A stretch of 33,654 bases of DNA from Caballeronia sp. BR00000012568055 (GCF_029439455.1 NZ_JAQFVG010000061.1:1-33654), one strand, 5' to 3'; shown: positions 7,766 through 16,142, counted from the stretch's first letter. Translations and numbers: made by a program. Notes: a model not told the origin generated them from the letters alone.

Positions 7766-8370
7766 GAGATTTTGCTGGCAATCGGCGTGACCATGCCGCT
7801 GAAAATAGGATGATCGCGGTCTTCGAATTTGGCCGCGCTGCACGTGCGCGCGGCGGTTTCATCGAGTGTGACGGGTTGCGGGTTGCGAGCGTTGAAATCG
7901 ACGAAAAACGAGTCGTCCCAGATGCCGACGGTCACCTTCGACGCCTTTGCATCCGCGGGCTTTGTCAAGGGCACGAGAAAGCGATAGACCATGTGCTTGT
8001 CTTCGACTGCCACGGCGAAGTCGCGCGCTTCGCCGACCGGCATTTCCTTATCGTTCGCGAAGACGTGCGTGAAGTAGTTCACGGTCTTGAGATTCGAGAA
8101 CGCCTGCTTGTAGATAAGCGCGGTGTGTTTCGCGTCCATCGGGCCGGAAGTGGGCGCGTCGGAAAAGTCGCCGACGAGCGAGAACGGATAGGTCTTGGTG
8201 AACGCCCACGTCTCGCGGATCGCCGTGATTTTGCTGCCGGTCATGACCGCCGTCGCCGAGTAGTCGATCCACACGTGCGGATGCGCCGCCGCATGCAGCG
8301 AGATCGACATCAGCGCCAGTGCGGCAAGCGCGCGCGGTTTCGGGAGGTACATCGGTGTTGCCCAGATCAA
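7759..8370 (-). CDS. DUF1007 family periplasmic protein
   Basis: A 203-aa exported protein of the DUF1007 family (COG3683), the usual gene partner of NicO-type transporters. The signal peptide (ALAALALMSISLHAAA) leaves a mature N-terminus HPHVWIDY, the hallmark of the family. The paired histidines right after the cleavage site suggest metal capture. A Cys near the C-terminus and the final Cys of the protein could form a disulfide. The start is TTG at 8370, supported by GAGG about 9 nt upstream. ATG 8352, six codons in, is the alternative and lacks a clear ribosome-binding site. The stop overlaps the start of the NicO-type gene by 7 bp, so the two are translationally coupled. The upstream gap carries a Zur-like half-site. 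Confidence 0.88.
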   Translation of the reverse strand: MIWATPMYLPKPRALAALALMSISLHAAAHPHVWIDYSATAVMTGSKITAIRETWAFTKTYPFSLVGDFSDAPTSGPMDAKHTALIYKQAFSNLKTVNYFTHVFANDKEMPVGEARDFAVAVEDKHMVYRFLVPLTKPADAKASKVTVGIWDDSFFVDFNARNPQPVTLDETAARTCSAAKFEDRDHPIFSGMVTPIASKISC

Positions 8371-8477
8371 TTGAACTCGCCTCGTATGACGGCCGCCACG
8401 CGGTTTTTCTTGAGCCGAATGCGTTCTTTAGCGCATCGGCGCATCGCCGCGCGTTGCGAAATATTTTTTGGGGATGA

Positions 8478-8510
8478 TATAACATTGCATCGCTGCGGAC
8501 ATCGATGCAA
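8478..8510. promoter_or_regulatory. Candidate operator between divergent metal-transport and esterase genes
   Basis: TATAACATTGC (8478-8488) matches 10 of 11 positions of the right half of the canonical gammaproteobacterial Zur box (TATAACATTTC, from memory). The left half is poorly conserved. Overlapping it, TTGCATCG (8485-8492) and CGATGCAA (8503-8510) form a perfect 8-bp inverted repeat with a 10-nt spacer. It lies 108 bp upstream of the DUF1007 start and 88 bp before the esterase start. This is inference only. Confidence 0.4.
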
Positions 8511-8597
8511 CCGGGAAGCGGCGCACGCCTGTCATACGCGCAGACTTCGATTTGGCTAAGATGCATCGACCGTAAATCGAACGACGTGAGACAAGGT

Positions 8598-10175
8598 ATG
8601 CGCAATTTCAGACGGCGGCTTTTCGTGGTCGCTTTTATGGCGACGCTTTCATCGGCGGCTTTTGCGGATTCGGCGTGCAAGACGCTCCAGCAGGCCGAAT
8701 CGCCCGGCATGACGATTACCAGCGCACTCGATCAACCCGCCGGCACATTACAGCTACCCGATGGCAAGTCCGTCGCCGATCTTCCCGCGTTTTGCCGCGT
8801 GTCCGGGCGGCTCGCGCCTTCGTCCGATTCGGATATCGGCTTCGAAATGTGGCTTCCGCCCGCCGACGCGTGGAACGGCAAGACGATGGTGGTCGGCAAT
8901 GGCGGCTACGTCGGCGCTATCCGCTATGACGAACTGGAACCGGCGCTGCGTCGCGGTTACGCGGTGATCTCGTCGGACAGCGGCCACGCGGACAAAGCCG
9001 GTTATCGCAATGAAACGCTGGACTGGGGCGTGGGGCACCCGGAGAAGATCATCGACTGGGCGTATCGGTCGGTTCACGCGGCGTCGGTGGCGTCGCGCGC
9101 GCTGGTCAAAGCCTACGAACAGCGCGATGTCACGCATGCCTATTACTTCGGCTGCTCGACGGGCGGCGGGCAGGGCGTCGCCGCGGCGCAGCGTTATCCC
9201 GACGATTTCGACGGCATTATCGCGGGCGCGCCGGGGAATAACCGCACATCGCTCAATCTGGGCTTTTTGTGGAGCGGCACGCAGAATCTGAAGACGAAGG
9301 CGGGCTACATTCCGGCGTCGAAACTCCCGGCGATCAACCGCGCCGCCATTGCCGCGTGCGATGGAAAAGACGGCATGCGCGACGGACTGATCGCCGATCC
9401 TTCGAGCTGTCATTTCGATCCCAAATCGATGCAATGCAGCGCCGGCACCGATACCGACAGTTGCCTCACCGCCGATCAGGTTGGCACGCTCAAGCGCTTG
9501 TACGCCGGCGCGCGCGATCCGAAAACCGGCAAGCAGATCTATCCCGGCTGGCCGGTCGGCAGCGAGTCCGGCTATCTGGGCGGCTGGGCTTATATGATCG
9601 AAGGCCCGCAGGCGTTTCGCACCGAATTTTTCCGCGACTGGGTGTTCAAGGACGCGAACTGGAACTGGCGCAATTTCGACTGGCATCGCGATCCGGCTAT
9701 CGTGAAGGAGCGCGTGGGCGCGCTGGTGGATTCGGTCGATCCGAACCTCTCCGCGTTCCGGCAGCACGGCGGCAAGCTGATCCTCTATCACGGTCTCGCC
9801 GATCCCATCGGCAATGTCGGTGATACCGTCAATTACTACACCGCCGTCAGCAAGACCGTGCCGCAGACGCCGCAGTTCGCCCGCTTGTTTCTCGCGCCGG
9901 GCATGGGGCATTGTCGCGGCGGCGTCGGCGTGAATACGTTCGATGCCATCGGCACGCTGGAAAACTGGGTCGAAAAGGGGCAGGCGCCGGATCGCATGAT
10001 TGCCGCTGCGAAAGGCGTGAACAGCAAGACGGGCGGTTTGGCGACGGAAGCGGAAGTCAACGCGGGCGGCGCGCGAACGCGGCCGCTGTGCGCGTATCCG
10101 CAGCAGGCCAAATACAAGGGCCACGGCAATACGGAAGACGCGGCAAGTTATCTGTGCGTGTCGAAGACGCAGTGA
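8598..10175 (+). CDS. Tannase/feruloyl esterase family alpha/beta hydrolase, secreted
   Basis: An exported ester hydrolase of 525 aa. The start ATG 8598 is chosen because it begins a normal signal peptide (MRNFRRRLFVVAFMATLSSAAFA) and has AAGG just upstream. An in-frame start at 8505 would put 31 polar residues in front. The catalytic elements fit the CS-D-HC arrangement of tannases and feruloyl esterases: GCSTGGGQG with nucleophile Ser187 preceded by Cys186, GLADPIG with Asp402, and GMGHC with His438 followed by Cys439. In the family the two cysteines form a disulfide that ties the triad together. Extra cysteines (for example around 271-289) fit the Ca-binding lid of these enzymes. The likely substrates are plant phenolic esters such as gallate or ferulate esters, but the exact one is not determinable here. 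It is divergent from the DUF1007 gene. Confidence 0.9.
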   Translation: MRNFRRRLFVVAFMATLSSAAFADSACKTLQQAESPGMTITSALDQPAGTLQLPDGKSVADLPAFCRVSGRLAPSSDSDIGFEMWLPPADAWNGKTMVVGNGGYVGAIRYDELEPALRRGYAVISSDSGHADKAGYRNETLDWGVGHPEKIIDWAYRSVHAASVASRALVKAYEQRDVTHAYYFGCSTGGGQGVAAAQRYPDDFDGIIAGAPGNNRTSLNLGFLWSGTQNLKTKAGYIPASKLPAINRAAIAACDGKDGMRDGLIADPSSCHFDPKSMQCSAGTDTDSCLTADQVGTLKRLYAGARDPKTGKQIYPGWPVGSESGYLGGWAYMIEGPQAFRTEFFRDWVFKDANWNWRNFDWHRDPAIVKERVGALVDSVDPNLSAFRQHGGKLILYHGLADPIGNVGDTVNYYTAVSKTVPQTPQFARLFLAPGMGHCRGGVGVNTFDAIGTLENWVEKGQAPDRMIAAAKGVNSKTGGLATEAEVNAGGARTRPLCAYPQQAKYKGHGNTEDAASYLCVSKTQ

Positions 10176-10282
10176 AGCCTTTATCATGAACGCGTCAATT
10201 TGATGAAGCGGCACGAGTCCTGCTATGCCCCGAACCATGACGCTACACACGCCCACTCTTTTCACGCCATGATTTCCACGCT

Positions 10283-10654
10283 ATGACCGCGCTGACCGGC
10301 ATCCGCGTGTTGCTCGTCGAAGACGACGACATGGTCGCGTCCCTGATGAGCGATCTGCTTGACGTGCTCGGCTGCGAAGTCGCGGGCACCGTCTCGCGCC
10401 TGAGCGATGCCATCCACGCCGCGCAAACTGCCGCCATCGATATCGCGATTCTCGACGTCAATCTGGAAGGCCGCCCCGTCTATCCCGTCGCCGATGCGCT
10501 GATCGCGCGCCATATTCCCGCGATCTTCTGCACGGGCTACGGACGCGCGGGCATCGACACGAAATATCAGTCGATGCCAGTCCTCACCAAGCCTTTCGAT
10601 CTATCGACGCTGGAGCAGACGCTCGTATCGGCGATCGCTTCCCGCCGCGCATGA
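10283..10654 (+). CDS. Single-domain response regulator (receiver only)
   Basis: A 123-aa stand-alone receiver domain. Visible active-site residues are the acidic cluster Glu13/Asp14/Asp15 (LLVEDDDMV), phospho-acceptor Asp58 (AILDVNLEG), Thr84 (FCTGYG) and Lys103 (LTKPF). There is no output domain, so it probably relays phosphate or acts by protein contact. The stop overlaps the start of the hybrid kinase by 4 bp (ATGA), which strongly implies co-translation and a shared signalling role, for example a phosphate sink or a partner for the kinase. No convincing ribosome-binding site precedes the ATG. A five-codon frame (ATG 10269) also ends over this start, but I give it little weight. Confidence 0.92.
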   Translation: MTALTGIRVLLVEDDDMVASLMSDLLDVLGCEVAGTVSRLSDAIHAAQTAAIDIAILDVNLEGRPVYPVADALIARHIPAIFCTGYGRAGIDTKYQSMPVLTKPFDLSTLEQTLVSAIASRRA

Positions 10655-12693
10655 AACCGACTCCCGACCAGGCGCGCGAACGTGCGCTGTTCAACGCCAT
10701 CGACGATGGCTTTTGCATCATCGAATTTTTCGATGGACCGCACGGGCCGCTGAGCGATTACGTGCATATCGAGGCGAATTCGGGCTACGAACGGCATATG
10801 GGCATTGGCAATATCGTCGGCCGCACGCTGCGCGATGTCGATCCCACGGGCGCGCCGCATTGGCTCGATTTGTACGGCGGCGTGCTGCGCACCGGCGTGC
10901 CCGCGCGCTTCGAGCGCTATTTCGGCACGGCGGGACGGCATATCGAGGTGTCGGCATCGCGCGTGGAACCGGCTGAATTGAAGCAGGTCGCCGTGCTGTT
11001 CCGCGATATTTCCGCGCGCAAGAAAGCCGAAGCCGCGCTCCGAGCCAGCGAAGCGCACGCGCGCGAAAACAGCGAACGCGTGAAGCTGGCGCTCGCGGCG
11101 GGCGCGATTATCGGCACATGGTTCTGGGATTTGCCGAACGACCGCTTTACCGTCGATGAAGCGTTCGCGCAGGCGTTCGGTCTCGATCCCGCACTCGGGC
11201 GCGAGGGCCTGAGTCTGGCGCAGGTCGTCGCGACCGTGCATCCGGACGATCAGGCGGGACTCGCCGCCGCGCTCAAGGAAGCGATTCCGCGTGGCGGGCA
11301 TTATGCGCATCAGTATCGCGTGAAGCGGGCGGACGGGCGCTATTACTGGATCGAGGCGAATGGCCGCGTCGATCATGCGCCGGATGGCACGCCGCTGAGC
11401 TTTCCGGGCGTCTTGCTCGATGTCGAAAATCGGCGCGCGGTGGAAGCGGAACGCGATCGCGCGGCGGCGTCGTTGCGGGCGCTTAATGAGACGCTGGAAC
11501 AGCGCGTCGCGGAGCGCACCGCCGAACTGATGCGCGCCGAAGAACAATTGCGTCAGGCGCAGAAGATGGAAGCGGTCGGCCAGCTTACCGGCGGTCTCGC
11601 GCACGACTTCAACAATCTGCTGACGGGCGTATCTGGCTCGCTGCAATTGCTGAGCATCCGCTTAAGCCAAGGCCGCATGGCCGATGTCGATAAATACGTG
11701 GTCGCGGCGCAGGGCGCGGTGCGGCGCGCGGCGGCGCTGACGCATCGGCTGCTGGCGTTTTCGCGGCGACAGACGCTCGATCCGCGTCCTACGGACGTCA
11801 ACGCGCTGGCCAACGGCATGACCGATCTGATCCAGCGCACGGTCGGTCCGGGCATCGAAATAGAAGCGGTCGGCGCGACGGGTTTGTGGCCCGCATTGGT
11901 CGATGCCGGTCAGCTCGAAAACTCGCTGCTGAACCTGTGCATCAACGCGCGCGATGCGATGCCGGACGGCGGGCGCATCACCATCGAAACGGCGAATCGG
12001 TGGATCGACGGCAACGCCGCGCGCAGCCACGATATGCCCGAAGGCCAGTTCCTTTCGCTCTGCGTCACGGATACGGGTATCGGCATGACGCCGGATATCG
12101 TCGCCAAGGCGTTCGATCCGTTCTTCACCACCAAGCCGATCGGCATGGGCACCGGTCTCGGTCTGTCGATGATCTACGGGTTCGCCAAGCAGTCGGGCGG
12201 GCAGACGCGCATCTATTCGGAAGTCGGGCAGGGCACGACGGTGTGCATCTATTTGCCGCGTTATTACGGCCGGGTCGATGGCGATCATGGCGATCCGGCC
12301 GAGTCGCCCATTTCCGGCACCGAGGCGGGCGAAACCGTGCTCGTCGTCGATGACGAACCGAGCGTGCGCATGCTCGTCACCGATGTGCTGGAGGAAATCG
12401 GCTACACGGTGATCGAGGCGGCGGACAGTCAGGCGGGGCTGAAGGTGCTGCAATCGAACGTGAGGATCGATCTGCTTATCAGCGATGTCGGTCTGCCCGG
12501 CGGCATGAACGGCCGTCAGATGGCCGATGCGGCCCGCGAGGCGCGGCCCGATCTGAAGGTGCTGTTCATCACTGGTTACGCGGAAAATTCGGTGATCGGC
12601 AACGGACATCTGGAGCCAGGCATGCAGGTGCTGACCAAGCCTTTCGCGCTGGAAGTGCTGGCGGCGCGCGTGCGTCAACTTGTCGAAATCTGA
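10651..12693 (+). CDS. Hybrid sensor histidine kinase with two PAS domains and a C-terminal receiver
   Basis: A 680-aa kinase with no predicted membrane segment, so probably cytoplasmic. Domain order: PAS-like 1 (about 10-125, ending in the RDISARKKAE linker), PAS 2 with PAC (about 145-262, KRADGRYYWIEANGR), a coiled coil (about 262-305, RDRAAASLRALNETLEQRVAERT), and HisKA with the phospho-accepting His318 in GLAHDFNNLL. An ATPase domain follows, with an N-box around Asn428 (NLCINARDAMP), G1 DTGIGM (474-479) and G2 GTGLGLSM (500-507). The C-terminal receiver (about 560-678) has Asp567/Asp568, Asp612 and Lys663. The architecture suits sensing of an intracellular ligand, redox state or light, but no flavin Cys motif (NCRFLQ) is seen. 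It is coupled by ATGA overlap to the upstream receiver protein. The output partner is not in the window. Confidence 0.95.
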   Translation: MKPTPDQARERALFNAIDDGFCIIEFFDGPHGPLSDYVHIEANSGYERHMGIGNIVGRTLRDVDPTGAPHWLDLYGGVLRTGVPARFERYFGTAGRHIEVSASRVEPAELKQVAVLFRDISARKKAEAALRASEAHARENSERVKLALAAGAIIGTWFWDLPNDRFTVDEAFAQAFGLDPALGREGLSLAQVVATVHPDDQAGLAAALKEAIPRGGHYAHQYRVKRADGRYYWIEANGRVDHAPDGTPLSFPGVLLDVENRRAVEAERDRAAASLRALNETLEQRVAERTAELMRAEEQLRQAQKMEAVGQLTGGLAHDFNNLLTGVSGSLQLLSIRLSQGRMADVDKYVVAAQGAVRRAAALTHRLLAFSRRQTLDPRPTDVNALANGMTDLIQRTVGPGIEIEAVGATGLWPALVDAGQLENSLLNLCINARDAMPDGGRITIETANRWIDGNAARSHDMPEGQFLSLCVTDTGIGMTPDIVAKAFDPFFTTKPIGMGTGLGLSMIYGFAKQSGGQTRIYSEVGQGTTVCIYLPRYYGRVDGDHGDPAESPISGTEAGETVLVVDDEPSVRMLVTDVLEEIGYTVIEAADSQAGLKVLQSNVRIDLLISDVGLPGGMNGRQMADAAREARPDLKVLFITGYAENSVIGNGHLEPGMQVLTKPFALEVLAARVRQLVEI

Positions 12694-12714
12694 TCGGCAT
12701 TCTTTGCCGATTTT
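12693..12714 (+). terminator. Probable intrinsic terminator after the hybrid kinase
   Basis: A 7-bp stem (ATCGGCA at 12693-12699 with TGCCGAT at 12705-12711), a 5-nt loop and a short TTTT run begin at the kinase stop codon. The stem is modest, so the call is tentative. Confidence 0.5.
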
Positions 12715-12836
12715 GACGCGCGGTAGCCTGCTTATTCCGCGAAATACCCGTATAAATGACGCCTTATCGCGCGATTCGATCGCCCGCGCCTGCGATAACG
12801 TGTCAGCCTCGACTCCCACGTCTGCGGGCACTCATC

Positions 12837-14108
12837 ATGGCGCTTCCTTTAGCCGATCCCTTCGCGCATGCCGAAGCGCATTTCAAGCGCGCGTTGCTGC
12901 TGGTCAGCCAGTTTCGGCACGCGCAGGCGGAGATCGAATATCGCCATGTGCTGAGCCTTTTGCCCGATGCCGCCGAAGCGCACAGCAATCTCGCCAACGT
13001 GCTCGAAGTGCTGGACCGGCTGCCGGAAGCGGAAACGCATGTGCGGATCGCGCTGTGTCTGAATCCGGCGCTGGCGGAGGCGCACTACAACCTCGGCAGT
13101 CTGATGCGTCAGCAAGGGCGGCTGAAGGAAGCGGAAGCGGCGTATCGGCAGGCGCTGGCGCTGCGTCCGGATTATTTCGATGCCACGTTTTCGCTCGCCA
13201 CGCTTCTGATCAGCATCGGCGAATACGAGGAAGGGTGGATGCGGTACGAGTCGCGCTATATGCATCCGCTGTTCGTGCATGGGCGATCGCGGGAGCTGCT
13301 GCGTTGCGAGCCCTGGCGCGGTGAGACGCTGGCGGGCAAATCGCTGCTGGTGTGGCAGGAAGACGGTCTCGGCGACATGATCCAGTTCGCCCGCTATCTG
13401 CCGATGCTCAAAGCCGCGGGCGCGCGGCGCATCACGGTGGCATGCGTGGGCGCGCTGCATCGCCTGATCGCTTCTGTCGATGGCGTCGATGCCGTGCTCG
13501 ATCACGATACCGCGCAGTCTCAACGCTTCGATTGCTGGACCAGTCTGATGAGCGCGCCGCATCACTTCGGCACGCGATTGGACACGATTCCCGCGCCGTG
13601 GCCGGTGCGCGCGGAAGCGGCATCGATCGAAAAATGGCGGCGCGCGCTCGATGCGCTGCCGGGCAAGCGTCGCATAGGTCTCGTGTGGAAGGGCAATCCG
13701 AAGCATCACAACGATGAAAATCGCTCTCTGCCGTCTTTATCGACGCTTGCGCCGCTCTGGAGCGTGCCCGACGTGAGTTTCGTCAGCCTGCAAAAAGGCG
13801 CGCACGAAACCGACGATGCGCCTGTGCTGCCGCTAGGCGCCCTCACCACCGATCTCGCCGATACCGCCGCGATCATCGCTCAACTCGATCTGGTGATTGG
13901 CGTGGACACATCAGTCGCGCATCTCGCCGCGACGATGGGCAAGCCGTGCTGGATTCTGCTGCCCGAACGCGATGTGGATTGGCGCTGGATGCATCAGCGC
14001 GATGATTCGCCGTGGTATCCGCAGACGGTGCGGCTGTTCAGGCAGTGGGGAGAGGGCGGCTGGACCCGCTCGATCGAACGGGTCCGGAGGGCGTTGCTGG
14101 ACTTCTGA
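12837..14108 (+). CDS. TPR-repeat protein with GT-B glycosyltransferase-like C-terminal domain
   Basis: A 423-aa protein. Residues about 8-150 hold at least three tetratricopeptide repeats (patterns such as AEAHSNLANVLEVLDRLPEA, AEAHYNLGSLMRQQGRLKEA and AYRQALALRPDYFDA). The C-terminal half resembles the GT9/GT41-like fold: LVWQEDGLGDMIQFARYLP at about 174-192, GLVWKGNPKH near 283, and GVDTSVAHL at 355-363, the nucleotide-sugar side motif of heptosyltransferase-like proteins. This family is common in Burkholderiaceae and may glycosylate proteins or envelope sugars, but the acceptor is unknown. ATG 12837 is chosen because it begins just before the first repeat. An in-frame ATG at 12756 has no ribosome-binding site. 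The gene converges with nuoM, with 7 bp between the stops. Confidence 0.85.
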   Translation: MALPLADPFAHAEAHFKRALLLVSQFRHAQAEIEYRHVLSLLPDAAEAHSNLANVLEVLDRLPEAETHVRIALCLNPALAEAHYNLGSLMRQQGRLKEAEAAYRQALALRPDYFDATFSLATLLISIGEYEEGWMRYESRYMHPLFVHGRSRELLRCEPWRGETLAGKSLLVWQEDGLGDMIQFARYLPMLKAAGARRITVACVGALHRLIASVDGVDAVLDHDTAQSQRFDCWTSLMSAPHHFGTRLDTIPAPWPVRAEAASIEKWRRALDALPGKRRIGLVWKGNPKHHNDENRSLPSLSTLAPLWSVPDVSFVSLQKGAHETDDAPVLPLGALTTDLADTAAIIAQLDLVIGVDTSVAHLAATMGKPCWILLPERDVDWRWMHQRDDSPWYPQTVRLFRQWGEGGWTRSIERVRRALLDF

Positions 14109-14115
14109 ATCTGAT

Positions 14116-15657
14116 TTAGCCGGGCTGACGCTCGGAAACCGTCTCGTGATGCGCGTCGTAGGACGGCGCGGACGGATCGGTCGGCAGCGACGAGCCTTGC
14201 GAAGCCGCCAGCGCGTTTTCCACCGACGGGCCGATCGCATCGGTAAACGTCTTCGGATGCACACCGATCGCCAGCACCAGCACGGCCATCGCCCCGAACA
14301 ACACGAATTCACGACGGCCGATATCGCGCAATTTCGCCACGCGGTCGTTCTTCACCGCGCCGAACATCACGCGCTTGTACATCCACAACGTGTACGCCGC
14401 GCTCAGGATCAGCGACAAAGCCGCCGCCGCGCCGACCCAGAAGTTGAAGCGGATCGCGCCCATCAGCACCAGAAATTCGCCGACGAAACCGGACGTGCCC
14501 GGCAGGCCGACATTGGCCATCGAAAACAGCATGGCGTAGGTGGCGAACTTCGGCATGGTGTTGGCGACGCCGCCGTAGGCATCGATGGAACCGTTGCGGG
14601 TGCGGTCGAACAGCACGCCGGTGCACAGCAGCATCGCGCCTGACACCACGCCGTAGGACAACATCTGCACCACCGCGCCTTCGGTGCCGATGCGGTCGAA
14701 GGTGAACAGGCCGAGCGTCACCAGACCCATATGCGCGACGCCCGAATACGCGAGCAGCTTGCGCATGTCGGTCTGCGCCAGCGCCACCAGACTGCCGTAG
14801 ATGATGGCGACGAGCGACAACGCGATCATCGCCGGGGCGAAGAAGTGCGACGCGTCCGGGACGATCGGCAAGACATAGCGCAACATGCCATAGCCACCGA
14901 TCTTCAGCATGCCGAGCAGCACCGCCGCGCCGGTCGGGCCTTCGGCGTTGACATCGGGCAGCCAGGTGTGGACCGGCCACATCGGCACCTTGACCGAGAA
15001 GGCGGCGACGAAGCACAGGAAGATCACCACTTGCGGGATGAAATCGAGCTTGAGCGCGCGCCACGCGTCGATATCGAAGGTATGCGCCTGCGTCCACAGA
15101 TAGATCAGCGCGGCCAGCATGGCCAGCGAGCCGAACAGCGAGAAAAAGAAGAACCGCAGCGCCGCGTAGATGCGCTTTTCGCCGTTGCCCCACGTGCCGA
15201 TCAGCAGATACAGCGGGATCAGCGAGGCTTCGAAGAAGGCGAAGAACAACATGCCATCGAGCGAGGTGAACACGCCCTGCATGCAGCCCGCGAGCACGAG
15301 GAATGCGCCGTAGAACTGCGCGACCTGCTTCGTGACCGAGCGCCACGACGCGATAAAGATGATGAGCGTGGTCACGGCCGTCAGCATGGTGAACCACAGC
15401 GAAATGCCATCGACCCCGAGGTGATACGACGCGCCGAATTGCGGCAACCAGTCTACGCGCTCGACGAACTGCATGGCGCTCGACGAATTATCGAACTGGG
15501 AAACCAGCTGGATAGCGGGCAGCAGCGAGAGCAGCGCGCCGAACATCGCGACCGCGCGCGAGAGCGTGGCGGACGGTGCAAAGGTCAGCACGAAGATGCC
15601 CGAGACGACTGGAATCCAGATGAGGAAGCTAAGAACGGACGGCAGGTGCATATGCAT
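14116..15657 (-). CDS. nuoM: Stand-alone NuoM-like proton-pumping subunit (complex I chain M paralogue)
   Basis: A multi-pass inner-membrane protein of about 513 aa, close to NuoM (about 490-510). With numbering from the upstream TTG at 15663, residues equivalent to the antiporter-type proton path are present: Glu145 (FFAFFEASLIPLYLLIG), Lys225 (FSVKVPMWPVHTWLPD), Lys254 (GMLKIGGYG) and Glu396 (GFVGEFLVL). The canonical PDAH(S/V) segment after HTWLP reads PDVNAEGPTG here, and the following helix appears about two residues shorter than in typical betaproteobacterial NuoM. There is no nuoL, nuoN or other nuo gene nearby, so it is isolated from the main operon. The first ATG (15657) is listed. 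ATG 15651 (MHLPSVL) aligns best with family N-termini. No clear ribosome-binding site is seen for any of the starts. The gene could be a duplicate with a special role. Confidence 0.88.
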   Translation of the reverse strand: MHMHLPSVLSFLIWIPVVSGIFVLTFAPSATLSRAVAMFGALLSLLPAIQLVSQFDNSSSAMQFVERVDWLPQFGASYHLGVDGISLWFTMLTAVTTLIIFIASWRSVTKQVAQFYGAFLVLAGCMQGVFTSLDGMLFFAFFEASLIPLYLLIGTWGNGEKRIYAALRFFFFSLFGSLAMLAALIYLWTQAHTFDIDAWRALKLDFIPQVVIFLCFVAAFSVKVPMWPVHTWLPDVNAEGPTGAAVLLGMLKIGGYGMLRYVLPIVPDASHFFAPAMIALSLVAIIYGSLVALAQTDMRKLLAYSGVAHMGLVTLGLFTFDRIGTEGAVVQMLSYGVVSGAMLLCTGVLFDRTRNGSIDAYGGVANTMPKFATYAMLFSMANVGLPGTSGFVGEFLVLMGAIRFNFWVGAAAALSLILSAAYTLWMYKRVMFGAVKNDRVAKLRDIGRREFVLFGAMAVLVLAIGVHPKTFTDAIGPSVENALAASQGSSLPTDPSAPSYDAHHETVSERQPG

Positions 15658-16142
15658 GATCAAAAAATCGGCGCAAAGCGTGGCCAGACACGCGATGCGT
15701 GCTCGCTGAAACTGCGCGGGTGACTAACGGATGAAAAGGCGGGACAGATGCGTTGCAGTTTTTTGCATCGCAGCGCAACCGGCATTATGCCGCATCTGCT
15801 TAAGGGTTAACGAGAGTAACTCAAAGAAATGCGTGTTGGGGCGCTATCGGAGGGCGGAATTTATTGCTTGGGATGAGGTTGACTTTGTTTTTGTGTGGCG
15901 TTCCATGTGGCAAGTTTTCGCCGTCGAAAGCGGATTGTCGGCAATTTTTAACCTTTAGGCTGAGTCGATTACGGCGCTAATCGACTCAAGAAATGAGTCG
16001 ATTAATCGCACGCCCCCGAACAAAAACGAGCCGAAATGCCACATCCGCCGCATCCCCCTTACAAATAAGCTCATTTCTCCGGGCTTGCCCTGATTTGCCC
16101 GAATGTTGCAGGCGCTTAGCCTAGACATCAAAGGAGACAAGC
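15658..16142. other. 485-bp divergent intergenic region with no convincing gene
   Basis: This stretch separates nuoM (leftward) from the small secreted-protein gene (rightward), so both promoters must lie here. Short frames on both strands (15731-15958 and 15955-16140) lack ribosome-binding sites and family resemblance and are not accepted as genes. The half nearer nuoM is AT-richer than the surroundings. The notable structure is the three-copy TGAGTCGATTA element at 15961-16004. No clear -35/-10 pair could be assigned by eye. Confidence 0.6.
15961..16004. promoter_or_regulatory. 11-bp perfect inverted repeat plus a third copy of the arm
   Basis: TGAGTCGATTA (15961-15971) and TAATCGACTCA (15978-15988) form a perfect palindrome around CGGCGC. 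The same 11-mer recurs at 15994-16004, 33 bp (about three helical turns) after the first copy, and there continues into ATCG to make the small palindrome CGATTAATCG. There is no adjacent T-run and no gene end pointing into it, so an operator for a dimeric regulator is more likely than a terminator. Confidence 0.5.

Noticed and set aside
8754..10265. 503-codon minus-strand frame opposite the esterase gene
   Set aside because: Arg/Ala-rich shadow translation without motifs. The plus-strand gene has a signal peptide and a full catalytic set.
10269..10286. Five-codon frame (MISTL) ending over the start of the receiver gene
   Set aside because: No ribosome-binding site and too short to distinguish from chance.
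15731..15958. 75-codon frame in the nuoM upstream gap
   Set aside because: No convincing ribosome-binding site and no recognisable family. It lies in a region that must hold promoters.
15955..16140. 61-codon minus-strand frame covering the TGAGTCGATTA palindrome
   Set aside because: No ribosome-binding site. It overlaps the promoter region of the 82-aa secreted protein and the inverted repeat.
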